Assembly: GCA_947490035.1 (NCBI GenBank)
Contig: CANLGS010000115.1
Span: 1 to 8,773, forward strand
Length of the DNA: 8,773 nucleotides
Direction of reading: 5' to 3'
Origin: Gemmataceae bacterium
GTDB taxonomy: Bacteria; Planctomycetota; Planctomycetia; Gemmatales; Gemmataceae
A program made the position numbers and the translations under genes. The notes below the pieces were generated by a model. That model did not search any database. It was not told where the DNA came from and was given only the letters and a program-made list of their open reading frames with translations. Below are positions 6,310 to 8,773 of the stretch, piece by piece. The first letter of the stretch is position 1, and each line of letters starts with the position of its first letter.

Positions 6310-7032
6310 ATGCCGTTGCGAGACCACTTCCGCGGTTGGCTGTACCAAGAACTGAACTGGCACTCGTTCCACAACTCGTGGGCGACGACGATGGCTTACG
6401 CGCTGAACGAATACCTGCCGTCGGGGTATCGAGCGTCTGCAAACGTTCAGCACAAGATCGAGATCGACGTAGCCGCTTACGGAGGCACAAGGAGCGGGCC
6501 AAAACCGACGGGCGGCGACGGAACGGGTGCCGAACTGTGGGAGTCGTACGCCGGCACAATGACGCTGCCGTTCGAGTTGTCCGAAGAGGCGGCGGAAGTT
6601 CTCGTCCACGGAAGCGGCGACCAAAGGTATTTGGCTGCCGCGATCGAGTTGGTCAGCGACGGCAACAAGGACCGACCGGAGGCGCGCGAGGCGTTCGTCG
6701 CGAAGTGCGAGTCGTACCTCCACAGCGGGACTGGGCTTGTGATCTTCGACGCGGTCACGACGCGAACGGCGAACTTGCACGACGAGTTGATGGCCCGCCT
6801 CGGGCCGGGGCTGACCGCGTGGGGCGAGCGACTGTACTGCACCGCGTACCGGCCGAGCGGTCAGAACGGTAGCGCGCGGCTCACCGTCTTGCGCGAGGCG
6901 CTGGCGCTCGGGTCGCCGCTCCCGACGATGCCGCTGTCACTCTGGCGCGGACCGTCAGTGCCGGTCCGGCTCGAAGAGACTTACGAAGACGCCTTCCGCC
7001 GCTTGCGGCTGCCCACCGAGGGGCCAAACTGA
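6310..7032 (+). CDS. DUF4058-like protein of unknown function
   Basis: The product has 240 residues with no signal peptide or membrane segment. The N-terminus (MPLRDHFRGWLYQELNWHS, then HNSWATTMAYALNEYLPSGY) is the type seen in many Planctomycete DUF4058-like proteins. The motifs IEIDVAAY (50-57) and AAIELVSDGNK (110-120), then a helix and a GTGLVIFDAV strand (140-149), resemble the core of DUF4058 and, more distantly, Uma2-type PD-(D/E)XK nuclease-like folds, where an acidic residue and a following Glu or Lys bind metal. That relation is inferred from pattern only. GGAGGG (6298-6303) lies 6 bases before the ATG at 6310 and fixes the start; the longer open frame upstream is antisense to the epimerase. 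Function is not known. Confidence 0.75.
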   Translation: MPLRDHFRGWLYQELNWHSFHNSWATTMAYALNEYLPSGYRASANVQHKIEIDVAAYGGTRSGPKPTGGDGTGAELWESYAGTMTLPFELSEEAAEVLVHGSGDQRYLAAAIELVSDGNKDRPEAREAFVAKCESYLHSGTGLVIFDAVTTRTANLHDELMARLGPGLTAWGERLYCTAYRPSGQNGSARLTVLREALALGSPLPTMPLSLWRGPSVPVRLEETYEDAFRRLRLPTEGPN

Positions 7033-7111
7033 TACCCGTTTCCTTCGAGGTGGGCGGCGGCGCACGCGACGCTTGCGGCCGGCGTCCTCACGTTCGCGTC
7101 GCGGTGGGATG

Positions 7112-7125
7112 TTCTCACGTGAGAA
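7112..7125. promoter_or_regulatory. 14-bp perfect palindrome, possible operator
   Basis: TTCTCACGTGAGAA is a perfect dyad located about 70 bases upstream of the TATAAT box. Its size and position would suit a dimeric regulator, but a single site of this length has no independent support. Confidence 0.25.
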
Positions 7126-7193
7126 GGTGAGTCGGCGCGAACTGCACCCGGCTCATCGAGAACCACAAGGCATGGCCTCTTCGGGTTCAACGC

Positions 7194-7199
7194 TATAAT
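7194..7199 (+). promoter_or_regulatory. -10 box of the first small secreted-protein gene
   Basis: A consensus TATAAT lies 33 bases before the ATG at 7233, which would place transcription start near 7206. No good TTGACA-like -35 is found 16-18 bases upstream. The AGGAG ribosome-binding site is at 7221-7225, 7 bases from the ATG. Confidence 0.5.
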
Positions 7200-7232
7200 C
7201 ACTCTGCCGAATACACCTACAGGAGTTCCCGC

Positions 7233-7658
7233 ATGTTCCGTTCGCTGCTGGTCGCCGCACTCGCTGTCGCCGTCTTCGTTCCGTTCGCAGCCGCCGAAGA
7301 ACTGAAGAAGGAACCGGCCAAACTCACCGTCGATATCTTCGCCTCGAACGCCGACGCGAAGCTCGCGAAGGAGATGCCCAAGAGCGGCGTGATCGTGTCG
7401 CAAAAGGGCTGGGAGAAGCTCGCGAAGGCGTGGGGCATCAAGGAGCCGGCGAAGGTGGACTTCACGAAGGAGATTCTGGTTGTAGCCACCACCGTCGGCA
7501 GCAAGCTGAACCTCAGCACGAAGCTCGACGACAAGGGCGACCTGAAGATACTGGGGCTGGCAACACGCGACTTCGGTGAGGGCTTCCGCTACTCGATCAA
7601 GTCCGTGAGCAAGGAAGGCGTGAAGACCGTCAACGGCAAAGAGCTGCCGAAGGAATAG
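7233..7658 (+). CDS. Small exported protein, paralogue 1 of a tandem pair
   Basis: The product has 141 residues. Residues 1-21 form a signal peptide (MFRSLLVAALAVAVFVPFAAA), which predicts export. The mature part holds SGVIVSQKGWEKLAKAWGIK (51-70), VDFTKEILVVAT, a strand-rich middle, and a C-terminus ending VNGKELPKE. The arrangement (a Trp helix, then a DF-x-K-x-hydrophobic strand, then further strands) is distantly like PrcB-type small exported domains, but this is only pattern resemblance and no function is claimed. It is clearly related to the next gene, sharing the motifs GVIVSQ, KLAKAWGIK, KVDFTKE and GKELPKE. There are no cysteines. AGGAG 7 bases before the ATG and a TATAAT box support start and expression. 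A palindrome lies 26 bases after its stop. Confidence 0.85.
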   Translation: MFRSLLVAALAVAVFVPFAAAEELKKEPAKLTVDIFASNADAKLAKEMPKSGVIVSQKGWEKLAKAWGIKEPAKVDFTKEILVVATTVGSKLNLSTKLDDKGDLKILGLATRDFGEGFRYSIKSVSKEGVKTVNGKELPKE

Positions 7659-7684
7659 CGCCGGGTAACACCACCCTCCGCGAA

Positions 7685-7706
7685 ACGGGAGCCGCGCGGC
7701 TCCCGT
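7685..7706. terminator. 22-base palindrome between the paralogous genes
   Basis: The bases are ACGGGAGCCGC followed by its exact reverse complement, giving a hairpin of up to about 9 bp with a small loop. It lies 26 bases after the first paralogue and 35 before the second. Only scattered T residues follow, so it may attenuate or protect the upstream message rather than terminate it fully. The second gene has no obvious promoter of its own, so read-through is plausible. Confidence 0.5.
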
Positions 7707-7741
7707 CTGTGTTGTGTCGCCAACATCCAACAGGAGCATCC

Positions 7742-8155
7742 ATGTTCCGCATCGCGTTCGCAGTGACCACCGTTGCTCTGCTGCTCGTCCCGGTCGCGGC
7801 CGAGGAACCGAAGAAAGAAAAGCCAACGGTCGAACTGTCCGGGGACATCAAGGACGAGACGCTTCGGAAAGAAATTCCCGCCAACGGCGTGATCGTATCG
7901 CAAACGGGCTGGGATAAGCTCGCGAAGGCGTGGGGCATCAAGGACGCGGCGAAGGTCGATTTCACGAAGGAACTTGTGGTAGTCGGCACGTGGAAGGGCA
8001 GTTCGTTTAACATCACGCCGACCGTGAAGGACGGCGACCTCACCGTGTCCGCAGGCGGCACGAAAGACCTGCGTGAGGGCTTCCGCTGGAAGATCGTCTC
8101 CCTTAAGCGCGCCGGCATCAAGACCGTGCAGGGCAAGGAACTGCCAAAAGAGTGA
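7742..8155 (+). CDS. Small exported protein, paralogue 2 of a tandem pair
   Basis: The product has 137 residues. It begins with a signal peptide (MFRIAFAVTTVALLLVPVAA, cleavage probably after about residue 20), so it is predicted to be exported. The mature region mirrors paralogue 1: NGVIVSQTGWDKLAKAWGIK, KVDFTKELVVVG, a strand-rich middle, LREGFRWKIVSLK and a C-terminal VQGKELPKE. The regions next to the signal peptide and in the middle have diverged, while the Trp-helix block is almost unchanged even at nucleotide level. AGGAG (7732-7736) lies 5 bases before the ATG at 7742, which favours this start over an in-frame ATG at 7709. It may be co-transcribed with paralogue 1 through the palindrome between them. 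The family is not recognised with certainty; any PrcB-like relation is speculative. Confidence 0.85.
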   Translation: MFRIAFAVTTVALLLVPVAAEEPKKEKPTVELSGDIKDETLRKEIPANGVIVSQTGWDKLAKAWGIKDAAKVDFTKELVVVGTWKGSSFNITPTVKDGDLTVSAGGTKDLREGFRWKIVSLKRAGIKTVQGKELPKE

Positions 8156-8171
8156 GGGCGGGTTTTGGTCG

Positions 8172-8773
8172 TCATCCACCCCCGCCCTTGCGGGCGGGTT
8201 TCGCCAGCATTACCAACAGCTTGTTCGCACACGCTTCCGCGAAGGCCGCGTCGTTGATGTGCTGATCGAGTTCGACCAACTCCACATACGGCGCGATCCA
8301 GTTGCGCAGGCTCTGGAAGAGCGCCGCGTCGGCCTCCGGCCACCAGAACGGCTTGCCCTCCGCGTCGATCGCGGAGACGCCCTTCAGCGGCACCATCACG
8401 CACGTCGGGCTGTTCGCGGCACTCGTCTTCTCCGCAATGCCCTTTGCGAGTCGGTCCATCTCTTCGGGCGTGGTGCGCATCAGCGTCACGGACGGATTGT
8501 GTCGGTAGAACAGCCGGTGCTTGTACCAGTCGGGCACGGTGTCCGGCGGGCCGAAGTTCACCATGTCCAGCGCGCCGAGCGACACCACCTGCGGCACGCC
8601 CGCGATGGCCGCGGCCGTGAGCCGGTCCGGACCGGCCGAAAGGATGCCGCCCAGCAGTTCGTCCGCGAGTTCGGTCGTGGTGATGTCCAGCACGCCGGCG
8701 ATGAGGCCGTCGCGGATCAAGCCTTCCATCGTGCGGCCGCCGGTGCCGGTCGCGTGGAACACAAGCACTTCGT
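8172..8773 (-). CDS. Tm-1-like (UPF0261) domain protein, C-terminal part
   Basis: This gene is incomplete: the frame is open to the right edge, so the N-terminus is outside the window. The visible 200 or so residues carry the conserved blocks of the UPF0261/Tm-1-like family: VFHATGTGGRTME near the edge, DGLIAGVLDITTTELADEL, LGALDMVNFGPPDTVP, FYRHNPSVTLMRTTPEEM and GVSAIDAEGKPFWWPEAD. In plants the related Tm-1 domain binds a viral replicase; the bacterial proteins are annotated as nucleotide-binding but have no settled role. A family member is usually about 400 residues, so roughly half is missing. It ends in a short Lys-Gly-Gly-Gly-Gly tail that is formed by the terminator-like hairpin. The gene is convergent with the secreted-protein pair. 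Confidence 0.9.
   Translation of the reverse strand, partial: EVLVFHATGTGGRTMEGLIRDGLIAGVLDITTTELADELLGGILSAGPDRLTAAAIAGVPQVVSLGALDMVNFGPPDTVPDWYKHRLFYRHNPSVTLMRTTPEEMDRLAKGIAEKTSAANSPTCVMVPLKGVSAIDAEGKPFWWPEADAALFQSLRNWIAPYVELVELDQHINDAAFAEACANKLLVMLAKPARKGGGG
8181..8201 (+). terminator. Terminator-like hairpin after the second paralogue
   Basis: CCCGCCC (8181-8187) pairs with GGGCGGG (8192-8198) around TTGC and is followed by TTT. It lies 25 bases after the stop of the second paralogue and overlaps the last codons of the convergent Tm-1-like gene. A further GGGCGGG at 8156-8162 followed by TTTT can pair with the same CCCGCCC, giving two mutually exclusive hairpins. Confidence 0.5.

Larger units (their letters stand above)
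7033..7232. other. 200-bp intergenic region with a palindrome and a promoter
   Basis: There is no gene in this stretch. It holds a 14-base perfect palindrome (7112-7125) and, near its right end, a TATAAT box and Shine-Dalgarno serving the first small secreted-protein gene. No tRNA or other structured RNA was recognised. Confidence 0.6.

Noticed and set aside
6205..6780. N-terminal extension of the epimerase frame
   Set aside because: The frame is open but antisense to the DUF4058-like gene, while a Shine-Dalgarno and the first barrel strand place the start at 6204.
7033..7232. tRNA or riboswitch in the gap before the secreted pair
   Set aside because: No cloverleaf, no T-arm consensus and no recognisable aptamer structure was found.

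Overview
The window is GC-rich, gene-dense chromosomal DNA, most likely from a Gemmata-like planctomycete (Gemmataceae). That assignment is an inference. It rests on codon and GC bias, on the combination of a DUF1573 periplasmic protein, a DUF4058-like protein, a ketose 3-epimerase-type TIM barrel and a Tm-1-like (UPF0261) protein, and on many short palindromic repeats between genes. No rRNA, tRNA, integrase, transposase, phage or defence gene is visible.

Layout from left to right: (i) 1-127, a duplicated 40-nt repeat and a 32-bp perfect inverted repeat that overlaps the 3' end of a minus-strand GT-C membrane glycosyltransferase (110-1597). (ii) A divergent plus-strand GNAT-like acetyltransferase (1851-2789). 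(iii) A 45-bp-armed inverted repeat (2795-2931) filling the gap before a plus-strand calcineurin-like metallophosphoesterase (2947-3693). (iv) A nested repeat island (3697-3915) filling the convergent gap between the phosphoesterase and a minus-strand DUF1573 lipid- or envelope-exported protein (3916-5103). (v) A 36-bp perfect inverted repeat just upstream of the DUF1573 ribosome-binding site, then another GC hairpin. (vi) A minus-strand sugar phosphate isomerase/epimerase (5344-6204), divergent from a plus-strand DUF4058-like protein (6310-7032). (vii) Two tandem, clearly paralogous small exported proteins (7233-7658 and 7742-8155), each with a strong Shine-Dalgarno, separated by a palindrome. 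(viii) A terminator-like hairpin and the C-terminal two-thirds or less of a minus-strand Tm-1-like protein (8172 to beyond the right edge).

The genes do not form an obvious pathway or operon. They alternate in strand and have unrelated predicted jobs: envelope glycosylation, acetyl transfer, phosphoester hydrolysis, ketose epimerisation and secreted unknowns. The most striking signal is between the genes. At least four different long inverted repeats and several shorter palindromes occupy nearly every gap, and their arms end within a few bases of stop codons, start codons or ribosome-binding sites. They look like several families of REP/MITE-like dispersed elements without a resident transposase. 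No complete new multi-gene system is evident; the repeat island at 3697-3915 and the tandem secreted paralogues are the best candidates for follow-up.
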